NCBI GenBank assembly: GCA_029959285.1
Contig: JASCOE010000001.1
Location: 434,001 to 498,000 of the forward strand
Source: Flavobacteriaceae bacterium PS02337
Lineage (GTDB): Bacteria; Bacteroidota; Bacteroidia; Flavobacteriales; Flavobacteriaceae
Length of the DNA: 64,000 bases
Reading direction: 5' to 3'
Of the stretch, positions 24,775-33,498 are shown one piece after another. The translations under genes and the position numbers were made by a program. The notes under the pieces were generated by a model. That model made no database searches, was not told the DNA's origin, and saw only the letters and a program-made list of their open reading frames with translations. The first letter of the stretch is position 1. Each line of letters begins with the position of its first letter.

Positions 24775-25557
24775 TTATTTTCCTGTAAATTCGGCTTTAC
24801 GTTTTTCTAAAAAAGCTGTTGTTCCTTCTTTAAAATCGGCAGTTCCGAAGCATTTTCCGAATGATTTTATTTCGACATCAAAACCATTTTTACCGTCAGT
24901 AAAATTAGCATTGATTGCTTTTATTGCTTTTGCGATAGCGAAAGGAGCATTTTTAATGATTTTTTGAGCAATTACATTTGTAAAAGATAAAAGTTCGGCT
25001 TGCGACACAACGTGATTTACCAAACCGTATTGTTTGGCTTCTTCTGCAGAAATCATTGCTGCTGTCATAATCATTTCCATCGCACGGCCTTTTCCGACTA
25101 ATTGCGGTAAACGTTGCGTTCCTCCGTAACCTGGAATTAATCCTAAAGTAACTTCTGGAAGTCCCATTTTTGCATTATCAGAAGCAATTCTAAAATGACA
25201 AGCCATTGCCAATTCTAATCCGCCGCCAAGAGCAAAACCGTTGATTGCAGCAATAACCGGCTTTTTAAGTCCTTCAATAAAATCAAAAAGAGATTCTTGT
25301 CCTTCGGCAGCCAATTGTGCGCCTTCTATAATAGTATAATTTGCAAATTCTGAAATATCAGCTCCAGCTACAAATGCTTTTTCTCCGCTTCCTGTCAAAA
25401 TAATAACACGGACATCATCATTTTTACCTAATATTTTAATCGCTTTACTCAAATCGCTAATTGTCGCTTTATTGAGCGCATTCAATTTTGTCGGTCTGTT
25501 TATCGTAATAGTCGCGATATTTTCTTCAATAGAAATTAAAATATTTTCGTAGTTCAT
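24775..25557 (-). CDS. Enoyl-CoA hydratase/isomerase (crotonase) family protein
   Basis: A 260-residue crotonase-fold enzyme, probably hydrating enoyl-CoA in fatty acid or amino acid breakdown. The start is ATG at 25555-25557; the longer frame overlaps the kinase gene. Visible are the oxyanion-hole segments KAFVAGADISEF and INGFALGGGLELAMACH, and the two catalytic acid positions in GLPEVTLGLIPGYGGTQRL, matching true enoyl-CoA hydratases. It is 10 bases downstream of the histidine kinase gene, an unusual pairing. Confidence 0.93.
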   Translation of the reverse strand: MNYENILISIEENIATITINRPTKLNALNKATISDLSKAIKILGKNDDVRVIILTGSGEKAFVAGADISEFANYTIIEGAQLAAEGQESLFDFIEGLKKPVIAAINGFALGGGLELAMACHFRIASDNAKMGLPEVTLGLIPGYGGTQRLPQLVGKGRAMEMIMTAAMISAEEAKQYGLVNHVVSQAELLSFTNVIAQKIIKNAPFAIAKAIKAINANFTDGKNGFDVEIKSFGKCFGTADFKEGTTAFLEKRKAEFTGK

Positions 25558-25567
25558 GACGGTTTTT

Positions 25568-27037
25568 TTATGAGTTGGTAATAGGTAAAGAAACTGTAAA
25601 AGTGGTTTCTTTTCCGTAAGTTGACTCAAAGGTAATTGTTCCTTTGTAATTTTCGATAATGTTTTTTATAATTCCTAAACCAAGTCCCATACCGCTGGTT
25701 TTGGTTGTAAATTTTGGTTCGAAAATTCTGCCTATATCTTGTTTTTGAATTCCAATTCCGTTGTCTTTTACAGCGATTTCAACATTATTGTTTCGTCTTT
25801 TCACCGTAACCACAATCGATTTTTGAAATTGACTTTCGGGAATTGCTTGTGTAGCATTTTTAACCAAATTTGTAATCACACGAATCAATTGCGTTCGATC
25901 CATTTTCGAAATAATTTCTTCTTCGTCACTTTCGAAAGAGATATATTCTTCGTTGAAAATATCCAAAGCCAATTCGACAACCTCAACTACATTCAACGTT
26001 TCATTTTGTTGTGCCGGCATTGAAGCAAAGTTCGAAAATGCCGAAGCAACTGCTGTCATCGTATCAATTTGCTGAATTAAAGTTTCGGAGTAATCATTCA
26101 TTTTTTGCTTTACATCTGGAGCTGAAGGATCAAACTTTCGTTGAAAACTCTGAACCGTTAATCGCATCGGCGTAAGCGGATTTTTAATTTCGTGCGCGAC
26201 TTGTTTTGCCATTTCGCGCCAAGCTTCTTCACGTTCGCTTTGCGCTAATTTAATCGCACTTGTTTCGAGTTTTTCTACCATTCCGTTATAAGCTTTTATC
26301 AAGAAATTGACTTCTTTACTATTGGCTTCTAAAACAATTTTCTCGTTTTTCTGATCCAAATTGGTTTCTTCTAAACGATCTGAAATGGTTTTTAATGATT
26401 TTGTAATATAAGTTGAAAGGAAATATGCCAGCGCGAAAGCCACAATCAACATAAAAGAATAAACCTGACTTAAACGAATCAGGAAAGTATTCAACTCGTT
26501 ATCGTAATAACCGTCGTCTTCTAAATAAGGAAGATTTAAAACGCCGAGCGGTTTAAATTTTTCGTCTTTTATTAAACTATAAGAAGAACGATTTTTAACT
26601 CCGTCAATGGTTTTAATGTCTACAAATCGTTTTTCGATGGAAGAACGAACTAATTTTAAAATATATTCTGGAATTGGCGGAGGCGCTTTGTCAACGGCAA
26701 AAGACTCTTTGGAAGATTTCAGCAGTTTCCCGTCAAGACTATAAATATTGATTTCAATTTTATGAATCTGCGCTAATTCGTGAATTTTATCTTTAAAAAT
26801 TAAATCTAAATTTCCCGTCTTAAGCGGATAAGTTGTCGTTGAAAGAACATAGTTAATGTGTTCTTTTACGGCATTTTCTTTTCGTTCTAAACGTTCTTGA
26901 TGGTATTCTTTTGCTTCCGTCTTAAACTGAATAATCGAAATGGAAGCCAATAAAAAAGATGCTACAACAATCAATACAATCATCGACAGGAAAATCCTGG
27001 TTCGAAGTGAAAGCATTGTCATTTTGATGTTCAGCAT
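25568..27037 (-). CDS. NtrY-like sensor histidine kinase
   Basis: A 489-residue membrane kinase. Two transmembrane helices (about 14-36 and 190-210) frame a periplasmic sensor region of about 150 residues, then a HAMP-type linker. The HisKA motif is EMAKQVAHEIKNPLTPMRLT, with phospho-acceptor His282. The ATPase domain has the N box NLVKNATQAI, DNGIGI and the G box MGLGLGI. The HEIKNPLTPM form is typical of NtrY-class kinases. No response regulator is adjacent: hemJ is upstream and the crotonase gene is downstream, so it is an orphan. Confidence 0.92.
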   Translation of the reverse strand: MLNIKMTMLSLRTRIFLSMIVLIVVASFLLASISIIQFKTEAKEYHQERLERKENAVKEHINYVLSTTTYPLKTGNLDLIFKDKIHELAQIHKIEINIYSLDGKLLKSSKESFAVDKAPPPIPEYILKLVRSSIEKRFVDIKTIDGVKNRSSYSLIKDEKFKPLGVLNLPYLEDDGYYDNELNTFLIRLSQVYSFMLIVAFALAYFLSTYITKSLKTISDRLEETNLDQKNEKIVLEANSKEVNFLIKAYNGMVEKLETSAIKLAQSEREEAWREMAKQVAHEIKNPLTPMRLTVQSFQRKFDPSAPDVKQKMNDYSETLIQQIDTMTAVASAFSNFASMPAQQNETLNVVEVVELALDIFNEEYISFESDEEEIISKMDRTQLIRVITNLVKNATQAIPESQFQKSIVVTVKRRNNNVEIAVKDNGIGIQKQDIGRIFEPKFTTKTSGMGLGLGIIKNIIENYKGTITFESTYGKETTFTVSLPITNS

Positions 27038-27112
27038 AATTTTTAGTTTACAGTCGCAGTCACAGTTTTCAGTGTCAGAGTCGAAACTGTGACTGTAAAC
27101 TGCGACTGAATA
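27038..27112. repeat. Palindromic word-repeat spacer (CAGTCGCAG type)
   Basis: Fills the gap between the hemJ stop and the kinase start. TTTACAGTCGCAGTCACAGTT (from 27047) pairs imperfectly with AACTGTGACTGTAAACTGCG (27085-27104) and the following ACTG. The same words build the unrelated locus at 36306-36373. The arm nearest the kinase begins 9 bases before its ATG. Confidence 0.75.
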
Positions 27113-27661
27113 CTATTTTTTTTCTCGTATACGTTTGTAAAAACGGAATCCTAGCATAATTAAAACCGAAAACAATACAATTCCGATTACGCCGAAAATC
27201 CAGTTGATGGCACTTTTTAAAACTACTAAAAAAACAACCGCAAACAAAATAATCGTTGCACCTTCATTCCATAAACGCATAAAATTATTGGAATATTTTA
27301 CCTCATCATTTTGCAATTGTTTAAAAATCTGATGGCATTTTCCGTGATATAAATACAAAAGGAAAACGAAGCATAACTTTACATGCATCCACGACATTTT
27401 GATCCAAACACTTCCTGCATCGGTAAAAAGCAACATCCAAAAAGCAAAAATACTTGCCAAAACCGCCGACGGCCATGTAATAATGTACCACAAACGATAG
27501 GCCATTATTTTGTATTGCGCCTGAAGAATTTCTTTTTCTGGCGAAGGTTTTTCATTGGCTTCAATTTGATACACAAACAAACGCACAATATAAAACAAAC
27601 CTGCAAACCAAGTGATGACAAAAATAAGATGCAGTGATTTTAGATAGTTATAATATTCCAT
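27113..27661 (-). CDS. hemJ: HemJ-type protoporphyrinogen IX oxidase (CopD family)
   Basis: Four-to-five-helix membrane protein, 182 residues, of the HemJ/UPF0093 group that oxidises protoporphyrinogen IX to protoporphyrin IX. The N-terminal SLHLIFVITWFAGLFYIVRLF carries the conserved His near residue 11, and MSWMHVKLCFVFLLYLYHGKC carries the second conserved His and Lys. It lies directly after hemH on the same strand, and no hemG or hemY is in the window, which supports the heme role over copper transport. A word-repeat spacer separates it from hemH. Confidence 0.88.
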   Translation of the reverse strand: MEYYNYLKSLHLIFVITWFAGLFYIVRLFVYQIEANEKPSPEKEILQAQYKIMAYRLWYIITWPSAVLASIFAFWMLLFTDAGSVWIKMSWMHVKLCFVFLLYLYHGKCHQIFKQLQNDEVKYSNNFMRLWNEGATIILFAVVFLVVLKSAINWIFGVIGIVLFSVLIMLGFRFYKRIREKK

Positions 27662-27746
27662 TATTATTTTGTTTCAGGTTTCAGGTTTCAGGTTTCAAGT
27701 TAATCAACTTTAAGAAAAACTTGAAACTTTAAACCTGAAACAAATT
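27662..27746. repeat. Palindromic word-repeat spacer (GTTTCAG type)
   Basis: Fills the hemH-hemJ gap. GTTTCAG is repeated in tandem from 27671, ending in TTTCAAGTT (to 27701). It pairs with AACTTGAAAC (27718-27727) and CCTGAAAC (27734-27741). The 18-mer GAAACTTTAAACCTGAAA (27723-27740) occurs again at 56932-56949. The element starts 9 bases before the hemJ ATG and ends 5 bases from the hemH stop. Confidence 0.78.
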
Positions 27747-28760
27747 TTATTTCGCCCAATCGTTAATCCAATTAGAAACAGTTTGACACCACTCATCATC
27801 ATCATTTAAACATGGAACTGCCAAGAACTCTTCACCACCTTTTGCTTCAAAATCTTCTTTGGCGCGCATCGCGATTTCTTCCAGAGTTTCTAAACAATCT
27901 GAAACGAAAGCTGGCGTAACAACGGCTAATTTCTTGATTCCTTTGGCTGGCATGTTATCAATTTCAACATCTGTATAAGGTTCCAACCATTTATCTCCCG
28001 CTAAACGCGATTGAAAAGTCAAACTGTATTTATCTTCTGGAAGTCCTAATAACTTAACAACTTGTTTTGTTGTTTCATAACATTGATGACGATAGCAAAA
28101 ATCGTGCGCCGCAGATGGCGTGTTGCAACAAGAACCGTCAATTTTACAATGCGATTTAGTAACATCAGTTTTGCGAATATGACGCTCTGGTATTCCGTGA
28201 TACGAAAACAATAAGTGATCGTAATCAAATCCAACTAAATGTTTCTGAATGGAATCTGCCAGATTTTTAATGTAATCTGGTTTGTTATAAAATGCCGGAA
28301 CATCTGTAAACTTCATGTTTGGGAATTTCTTCTTACGAATTTCTTCTGCTTTCACCAAAATAGTCAAAGTTGAAGCCATTGCATATTGCGGATATAAAGG
28401 AAAAAGCATTACATCTGTAACTCCTTTATCGCTCAATTCTTGAAGTCCTTTTTCGATTGTCATACTTCCGTAACGCATTGCCAAAGAAACTGGAACGTTT
28501 ACAAGAGGCTGCACTTTTTTCTGCATTCTTTCTGAAAGCACAACTAATGGAGAGCCTTCATCCCACCAAATTTTCGCGTAAGCGTGTGCTGATTCTTCTG
28601 GTCTTTTTCTTAAAATAATTCCACGAACTAATAATGCTCTCAACAAATACGGAACGTCGATCACGTATTTATCCATTAAAAATTCATCTAAATAAGGTTT
28701 AACATCTTTTGGAGTTGGACTTTCTGGAGATCCAAGATTTACTAATAATACGCCTTTCAT
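27747..28760 (-). CDS. hemH: Ferrochelatase
   Basis: Inserts Fe2+ into protoporphyrin IX to make heme b. The 337 residues start KGVLLVNLGSPESPTPKDVK, as in ferrochelatases. The active-site His is in LLFSYHGIPERHI, and the conserved acidic end is LETLEEIAMRAKEDF. A Cys-rich stretch SHCKIDGSCCNTP and FCYRHQCYETTK resembles cysteine ligands reported in iron-sulfur-containing ferrochelatases, but a cluster is not proven. It precedes hemJ on the same strand, giving the last two heme steps in one transcript. Confidence 0.95.
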   Translation of the reverse strand: MKGVLLVNLGSPESPTPKDVKPYLDEFLMDKYVIDVPYLLRALLVRGIILRKRPEESAHAYAKIWWDEGSPLVVLSERMQKKVQPLVNVPVSLAMRYGSMTIEKGLQELSDKGVTDVMLFPLYPQYAMASTLTILVKAEEIRKKKFPNMKFTDVPAFYNKPDYIKNLADSIQKHLVGFDYDHLLFSYHGIPERHIRKTDVTKSHCKIDGSCCNTPSAAHDFCYRHQCYETTKQVVKLLGLPEDKYSLTFQSRLAGDKWLEPYTDVEIDNMPAKGIKKLAVVTPAFVSDCLETLEEIAMRAKEDFEAKGGEEFLAVPCLNDDDEWCQTVSNWINDWAK

Positions 28761-28971
28761 TATTGTTTTTTTGCTTTAAGCTTTTTTTGTTTTTAAAAAT
28801 TTCGTCAAAAGTAGAACTTGCTGCTTTTTAGAAATATGATAATTATTACTTTTTAATTATTGTGGAATATTTAAAATTGATTCTAGTTATACGAGAAATT
28901 TTTCACGCAGATTTACACAGATTAAAGCAGATTTTATTTGATTAATTCGTGAATTTGTGGCGAAAAAAAAA
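28761..28971. repeat. Intergenic region with CAGATT-word repeat after the AraC gene
   Basis: Between the AraC-type gene and hemH, both on the minus strand. Near 28890-28965 the words CGCAGATT, CACAGATT and AGCAGATT recur at about 10-base spacing, followed by AATTCGTGAATTTGTGGCG. This is a word-repeat spacer of the same general style as those listed at 20743-36373, with a less regular palindrome. No clear promoter for hemH was identified. Confidence 0.5.
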
Positions 28972-29838
28972 TTAAACATTCGCATTTATCGACATCAAAT
29001 ATTTTTTTGGAGTTGTGGCGAACTTTTTCTTGAACGCCGCGATGAAATGACTTCCGGTGCTATAACCAATTTTCAATCCAACTTCGTTTACATTATAAGA
29101 ACCGCTGTCTAATAGTTTTCTCGCAAAATCCATTTTGTAATCGAAAAGGAAACCGTAAACCGTATCGCCGTAAATTTGTTTGAAACCCATTTTTAGTTTC
29201 TTCAAATTTAAACCAATTTCATCTGCCAATTCTTGTAATCCTGGCGGTTCGGCCATATTCGCGATAATGATTTCTTTGGCTTTTCGGATTTTTAGAACGT
29301 TATCTTCATCGATTAAAAATGGACATTGTTCTGCATTTGGATCTTCGGTTCTGTTGAAATACAAACTCAATAATTCGTATCCTTTTCCTTTATAGTAAAG
29401 GTTTTTTATAGATGGATGAAGATTGTAATGAAACAATTGACTCAAAACAATCGCCATTGACGGACTAATATTTCCTTCGTTATAATACTTTTTATCTTTA
29501 TTGTCTGCACTCAAAAAAGTGATATAATCGGCTTCCGCAGAAAATAACGCGTGAAATTTCTTGATAGAAACGATTACAGAAATAACCCAAGAATTTGGTG
29601 CCAACTCAAGATTAAGTGGCAATTCTTTCTGCGGATTATACAAAAGCAGTGATTTTTCTTCTTTCAAATCTAAAGCATAATTCCCTTGATTAAAGAGAAG
29701 TTTGGCATTGCCTTTTAGTCCAAAGTGAAACTGTATCAGTCCCGTACCAATTTCATGCTGCGCAACAAAAGGTTCCAGACTATCGTTTTGAAACCTGATT
29801 AGCGTAAACTCATCTTCGATTTTTATTTCTTCCTCCAT
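28972..29838 (-). CDS. AraC-family transcriptional regulator
   Basis: A 288-residue regulator from the ATG at 29836-29838 (the longer form would use TTG). The N-terminal ~180 residues are a sensor domain without a recognised ligand signature. The C-terminal AraC domain has two helix-turn-helix units: LQELADEIGLNLKKLKMGFK and VNEVGLKIGYSTGSHFIAAFKKKF, ending TPKKYL. A perfect minus-strand -7 element TAATTTTG is at 29901-29908. It sits between hemH and the globin-lipoprotein/hemA genes, so control of heme genes is an attractive but untested idea. Confidence 0.92.
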   Translation of the reverse strand: MEEEIKIEDEFTLIRFQNDSLEPFVAQHEIGTGLIQFHFGLKGNAKLLFNQGNYALDLKEEKSLLLYNPQKELPLNLELAPNSWVISVIVSIKKFHALFSAEADYITFLSADNKDKKYYNEGNISPSMAIVLSQLFHYNLHPSIKNLYYKGKGYELLSLYFNRTEDPNAEQCPFLIDEDNVLKIRKAKEIIIANMAEPPGLQELADEIGLNLKKLKMGFKQIYGDTVYGFLFDYKMDFARKLLDSGSYNVNEVGLKIGYSTGSHFIAAFKKKFATTPKKYLMSINANV

Positions 29839-30288
29839 CTTTTGATTTACTTTATTCAAGTTATTATTTCATTTTTTAAGAAACGAATAATTTGACCTTT
29901 CAAAATTAAATCTTTTTGATGGTTTATCGTTTACTTGCTTCTAAATTTATAAATTCTTTATTGTTTTTGACTTTCTAAACCAATAATTTCTAGACCGCAT
30001 CTTCCAAAATTACTCCAATTTTAAAGCGTTTATTTCTATAAATAACCATTTGATTTTAAAGATAATAACTCCAAATTATCATTAAAACACAAATTAGATC
30101 AGCTTAATTGAAGGGTCAATTTATTTTTTCATCACATTTTTTACTCTTTTCAGCACTATTCTATTGAATTCCAGTCGACAAGTATTTAAATCAATTCTAA
30201 ACTAACGAATTGTCACTTTTTAACAAAACCTACATTAGAAAGTGCTCGTAAGTATCAAAAAAACTTAACTAATTTTTAAGATACCACT
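29839..30288. other. Long divergent intergenic region
   Basis: 450 bases between the AraC gene and the 30289 gene. I can support only the AraC -7 element (plus-strand CAAAATTA, 29901-29908). The remainder is AT-rich, with no convincing ORF, hairpin array or RNA gene. The promoter of the 30289-31325 pair must lie here, but I see no perfect TAnnTTTG close to its start. Confidence 0.5.
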
Positions 30289-30723
30289 ATGCAAATTAAC
30301 AAAACAATAAAAAAAGTACTTAGGGCAACAATGATAACTTTTGCTCTATTTTTTGCCATTCTCGTTTTCCACATTATTACTGCAAAACCAGCAGTTTACG
30401 AAAGTCCAAATTTACAAGTAAGCAGAATTGACTTTAAAGAAAACATCGATTCTGCTGCTGCCAAAAAAATATGTGCCGACTTAAGATCTATTAAAGGATT
30501 AACTTCTGATTCTATAATTGTAAAAAGAAATGTTGTGGTTTATTTCCACAATAACAAAATCACCGATTCTAAAAAAGTATATGACGAATTGATGACTAAG
30601 GGCAACTATACCGCAGAGCGTTACATTTTGCCTGCAAACTTAGCAAGCAAAGAAGTTTGTCCTGTAGACCAAAATAGCTTTAGCTATAAAATGTCTCAAA
30701 AAATAAATCGTTTTTTTAATTAA
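30289..30723 (+). CDS. Unknown single-pass membrane protein next to the globin lipoprotein
   Basis: 144 residues. One transmembrane helix at about 14-34, then a soluble domain (about 45-125) whose order of strands and helices, with KENIDSAAAKKICADLRSIK and KKVYDELMTKGNYTAERYIL, is reminiscent of the HMA ferredoxin-like fold. The CxxC metal motif of true HMA domains is absent; Cys are at CADL and VCPVD only. The family is unknown to me. It ends 17 bases before the globin-like lipoprotein gene, so the two probably act together at the membrane. Confidence 0.72.
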   Translation: MQINKTIKKVLRATMITFALFFAILVFHIITAKPAVYESPNLQVSRIDFKENIDSAAAKKICADLRSIKGLTSDSIIVKRNVVVYFHNNKITDSKKVYDELMTKGNYTAERYILPANLASKEVCPVDQNSFSYKMSQKINRFFN

Positions 30724-30740
30724 CCTTTAAATATTTTACA

Positions 30741-31325
30741 ATGAAAAATTTTTCAAAGATTACACTTAGTGTATTAATTGCTGCATCGGCAACATTAGCT
30801 TCTTGCAGTAATGATGATGACAAACCAGCAGAAAAAGGCACTATTTATGCTAGATTAGGAGGAACTACAATGGTTTCTGACCCAGATAATTCAGGACAAA
30901 TGATTGAAAAAGGTCGTTTGAGCTTCCGTAAAGTGGTAAACTCAACTATCGGATTAATTGTTGCAGATATTCAATCAAATGCATCAGGTAATTTACAAGC
31001 ACATTTTGCTCCGCTTTTGGCAGAAACTGGTAACACTCAAGCAACTAATATTGCAAAATTATCAGACAATTTAACTGATTTTTTCTCTTTTAATACAGGA
31101 GGAACTAATGCAGTAAATACTTATTCTGGTCTAAATATGGTTGCTGCTCACGATCCTGCAAAAAACCCTCGCATGGGAACAAAAGCAAGTACTGCAGATT
31201 ATACAAAATTTGAAGGTTATGTTGGTGCTGCTGCAAATGCAAACGGTGTTGCTTCTAACACAGAACTTTACACAGATATCGTTGCGGTTTTAGAATCGTT
31301 GAGAACTCCAATTGTTCAGAAATAA
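30741..31325 (+). CDS. Lipoprotein with truncated-hemoglobin-like domain
   Basis: A 194-residue protein with lipobox TLASC (Cys22). The mature part aligns with group I truncated hemoglobins: TIYARLGG matches the family opening, and NIAKLSDNLTDFFSF matches helix E. Also matching are TYSGLNMVAAHDPA, with the proximal His137, DYTKFEGYVGAAANANGV for helices F-G, and VLESLRTPIV for helix H. There are extra residues around helix A-B and after the proximal His. A lipid-anchored globin is unusual, since most are cytoplasmic. Neighbouring heme genes support heme binding. Ends with a strong terminator. Confidence 0.8.
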   Translation: MKNFSKITLSVLIAASATLASCSNDDDKPAEKGTIYARLGGTTMVSDPDNSGQMIEKGRLSFRKVVNSTIGLIVADIQSNASGNLQAHFAPLLAETGNTQATNIAKLSDNLTDFFSFNTGGTNAVNTYSGLNMVAAHDPAKNPRMGTKASTADYTKFEGYVGAAANANGVASNTELYTDIVAVLESLRTPIVQK

Positions 31326-31338
31326 TATCTTTTCTTTT

Positions 31339-31374
31339 AAGCGCTATTTTAAGAAATTTAAAATAGCGCTTTTT
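31339..31374 (+). terminator. Intrinsic terminator of the globin-lipoprotein gene
   Basis: AAGCGCTATTTTAA (31339-31352) and TTAAAATAGCGCTT (31358-31371) form a 14-bp perfect stem with a 5-base loop, followed by a T run. It isolates the globin gene pair from hemA. Confidence 0.88.
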
Positions 31375-31686
31375 ATTCAATATAATTATTTGTGCTAAAA
31401 TAACGCCAGTCTAAAAATTAAATAATTTCGAAAATCTTATAATTTAATTTTGAACTCATAGCGATATTTTTTTTTGAAATTTTTTTAGTGATTTGTTCTT
31501 GGTTATTTAGAACCACTCTAAACAAAACATTTCAAACGACTTGATTTTACTGAAAAAGTACTGATTTCTACCCAAATAGGCCTACTAATAATTAAAAAAA
31601 CATACAGCGACATAAAAAGTACTTTTAGCGTTATTTTTATCGATGGTATAGTAATAATTTTGTTGCACTTTTATGAAAGTGAATTT
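31375..31686 (+). promoter_or_regulatory. hemA upstream region and promoter
   Basis: A perfect -7 element TAATTTTG is at 31655-31662, 24 bases before the hemA ATG. AAAAAGTACT occurs at 31553-31562 and again at 31614-31623, where it forms the 12-bp palindrome AAAAGTACTTTT. These could be activator sites, for example for the nearby AraC regulator. No RNA gene is seen in the remaining AT-rich sequence. Confidence 0.55.
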
Positions 31687-32937
31687 ATGGAAAACAATAA
31701 CGTACCGAAACACCTTTATTTTTATTCAGTTGGTCTGAGTTATAAAAAAGCTGATGCTGAGGTCAGAGGTCAATTTAGTTTGGATGCTGTTGCGAAAACT
31801 CGCTTACTGGAACAAGCTAAAAATGATGGAATAGAAAGTTTAATAGTTACTTCAACTTGCAACAGAACCGAAATTTACGGTTTTGCTGAACATCCTTTTC
31901 AATTAATAAAATTGATTTGCGATAACAGTAATGGTTCTGTTGATGCCTTTCAAAAAGTGGGTTTTGTTTACAAAAATCAAGAAGCAATCAATCATTTATT
32001 TCGCGTAGGAACTGGTTTAGACAGTCAGATTTTGGGCGATTTTGAAATTATATCTCAAATTAAAACCTCTTTTGCACATTCAAAATCAATGGGTTTAGCC
32101 AACGCTTTTATGGAAAGATTGGTGAATGCTGTAATTCAGGCGAGCAAAAGAATTAAAACAGAAACAGAAATTAGTTCTGGAGCGACTTCAGTTTCTTTTG
32201 CATCAGTTCAGTACATTCTTAAAAATGTAGAAGATATCAGCAATAAAAATATTTTGCTTTTCGGAACTGGAAAAATTGGAAGAAATACTTGTGAAAATTT
32301 AGTAAAACATACTAAAAACGAACACATTACTTTAATCAACAGAACTAAAGATAAAGCGGAGAAATTAGCTGGAAAATTAAATCTGATTGTTAAAGATTAT
32401 TCTGAATTACATTTAGAACTTCAAAAAGCTGATGTTGTGGTTGTAGCAACCGGCGCCCAAAATCCAACGGTTGATAAAGCAATTTTGAATCTTAAAAAAC
32501 CTTTATTGATTCTGGATTTATCTATTCCGAAAAACGTTCATGAAAATGTTGAGGAATTAGAAGGTGTAACTTTAATTCACATGGATTATTTGTCTCAATT
32601 GACAGATGAAACTTTAGAAAACAGAAAATTACACATTCCAGCTGCAGAAGCAATTATAGAAGATATAAAAGAGGAATTTCTTATTTGGATGAAAGGCCGA
32701 AAATTTGCGCCAACCATCAATGCTTTAAAAGACAAATTGAATGCTATAAAAGTTTCTGAATTGGATTTTCAAAGCAAAAAAATTGCCGATTTTAATGAAG
32801 CGCAAGCAGAAATAATCAGCAATAGAATCATTCAAAAAATCACTACACATTTTGCCAATCATTTAAAAGACGACGACACCATGGTCGATGAAAGCATCGA
32901 ATGGATCGAAAAAGTCTTCAAAATAAAAGCATCTTAG
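31687..32937 (+). CDS. hemA: Glutamyl-tRNA reductase
   Basis: First committed step of C5 heme synthesis: reduces glutamyl-tRNA to glutamate-1-semialdehyde with NADPH. About 416 residues from the ATG at 31687. The longer TTG-started form would begin within the -7 element. The catalytic Cys lies in VTSTCNRTEIYGF; the NADPH-binding motif is LLFGTGKIGRNTCENL; the C-terminal dimerisation helices end FKIKAS. The enzyme needs hemL for 5-aminolevulinate, and hemL is not in this window. First gene of the hemA-(GxxExxY)-hemC-hemD-hemE-(unknown)-hemF run. Confidence 0.96.
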   Translation: MENNNVPKHLYFYSVGLSYKKADAEVRGQFSLDAVAKTRLLEQAKNDGIESLIVTSTCNRTEIYGFAEHPFQLIKLICDNSNGSVDAFQKVGFVYKNQEAINHLFRVGTGLDSQILGDFEIISQIKTSFAHSKSMGLANAFMERLVNAVIQASKRIKTETEISSGATSVSFASVQYILKNVEDISNKNILLFGTGKIGRNTCENLVKHTKNEHITLINRTKDKAEKLAGKLNLIVKDYSELHLELQKADVVVVATGAQNPTVDKAILNLKKPLLILDLSIPKNVHENVEELEGVTLIHMDYLSQLTDETLENRKLHIPAAEAIIEDIKEEFLIWMKGRKFAPTINALKDKLNAIKVSELDFQSKKIADFNEAQAEIISNRIIQKITTHFANHLKDDDTMVDESIEWIEKVFKIKAS

Positions 32938-33093
32938 TTTTTAATTTAAACCATTAAGATATTAAGGAAATTAAGACCAATCTTTGTCAAGAGAATTAAG
33001 TCACGCTGCAACACAAAGCTTAATAATCTTAAAATTCGACACAAAAAGCTTAATTCTCTTAATGCCCTTAATGGTAAAAAACAAAAAAGTTCT
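32938..33093. repeat. Palindromic word-repeat spacer (ATTAAG type), copy 1
   Basis: Fills the hemA-GxxExxY gap. AAACCATTAAGATATTAAG (32948-32966) pairs with the CTTAATTCTCTTAATGCC and CTTAATGGT words ending at 33075. The 15-mer CAATCTTTGTCAAGA (32978-32992) is the exact reverse complement of 33544-33558 in copy 2. Confidence 0.78.
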
Positions 33094-33498
33094 ATGACAA
33101 AAAAAGAGGTTACACAATTAGCTTATGAAATTACGGGTTTGGCTATTAAAGTGCATAAAGCTTTGGGACCAGGACTTTTAGAAAGCATATATGAGAGGTG
33201 CCTTAAATATGAATTAGAACGAAACGGATATGATGTAAAACAACAATTAGTTGTCAAAATTGATTATTACGATCTTGAATTTGAATCTGATTTAAGAATA
33301 GATTTACTTGTTAATGATTGTGTAGTTGTTGAATTAAAAGCGATAGAAAATATATTGCCAATTCACGAAGCGCAATTATTGACTTATATGAAATTATTAC
33401 AAAGACCTCAAGGCTTATTGATAAATTTCAACACAACGAACATAACAAAATCAATGAAACCTCTTGTAAACGATCACTTTGCAAGACTAATTGATTAA
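33094..33498 (+). CDS. GxxExxY family protein inserted in the heme operon
   Basis: A 134-residue protein of the GxxExxY family, named for its motif, here Gly27-Leu-Leu-Glu30-Ser-Ile-Tyr33 (GPGLLESIYERCL). The region DLRIDLLVNDCVVVELKAIE has the Asp...Glu-x-Lys layout of a PD-(D/E)XK nuclease-like core. The biochemical role is not established. It splits hemA from hemC and is flanked by two related palindromic spacers, which suggests late insertion as a cassette. No frameshift is present. Confidence 0.87.
   Translation: MTKKEVTQLAYEITGLAIKVHKALGPGLLESIYERCLKYELERNGYDVKQQLVVKIDYYDLEFESDLRIDLLVNDCVVVELKAIENILPIHEAQLLTYMKLLQRPQGLLINFNTTNITKSMKPLVNDHFARLID

Noticed and set aside
31660-31686. TTG start for hemA
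   Set aside because: The codon is in the TAATTTTG -7 element; the ATG at 31687 is the normal hemA start.
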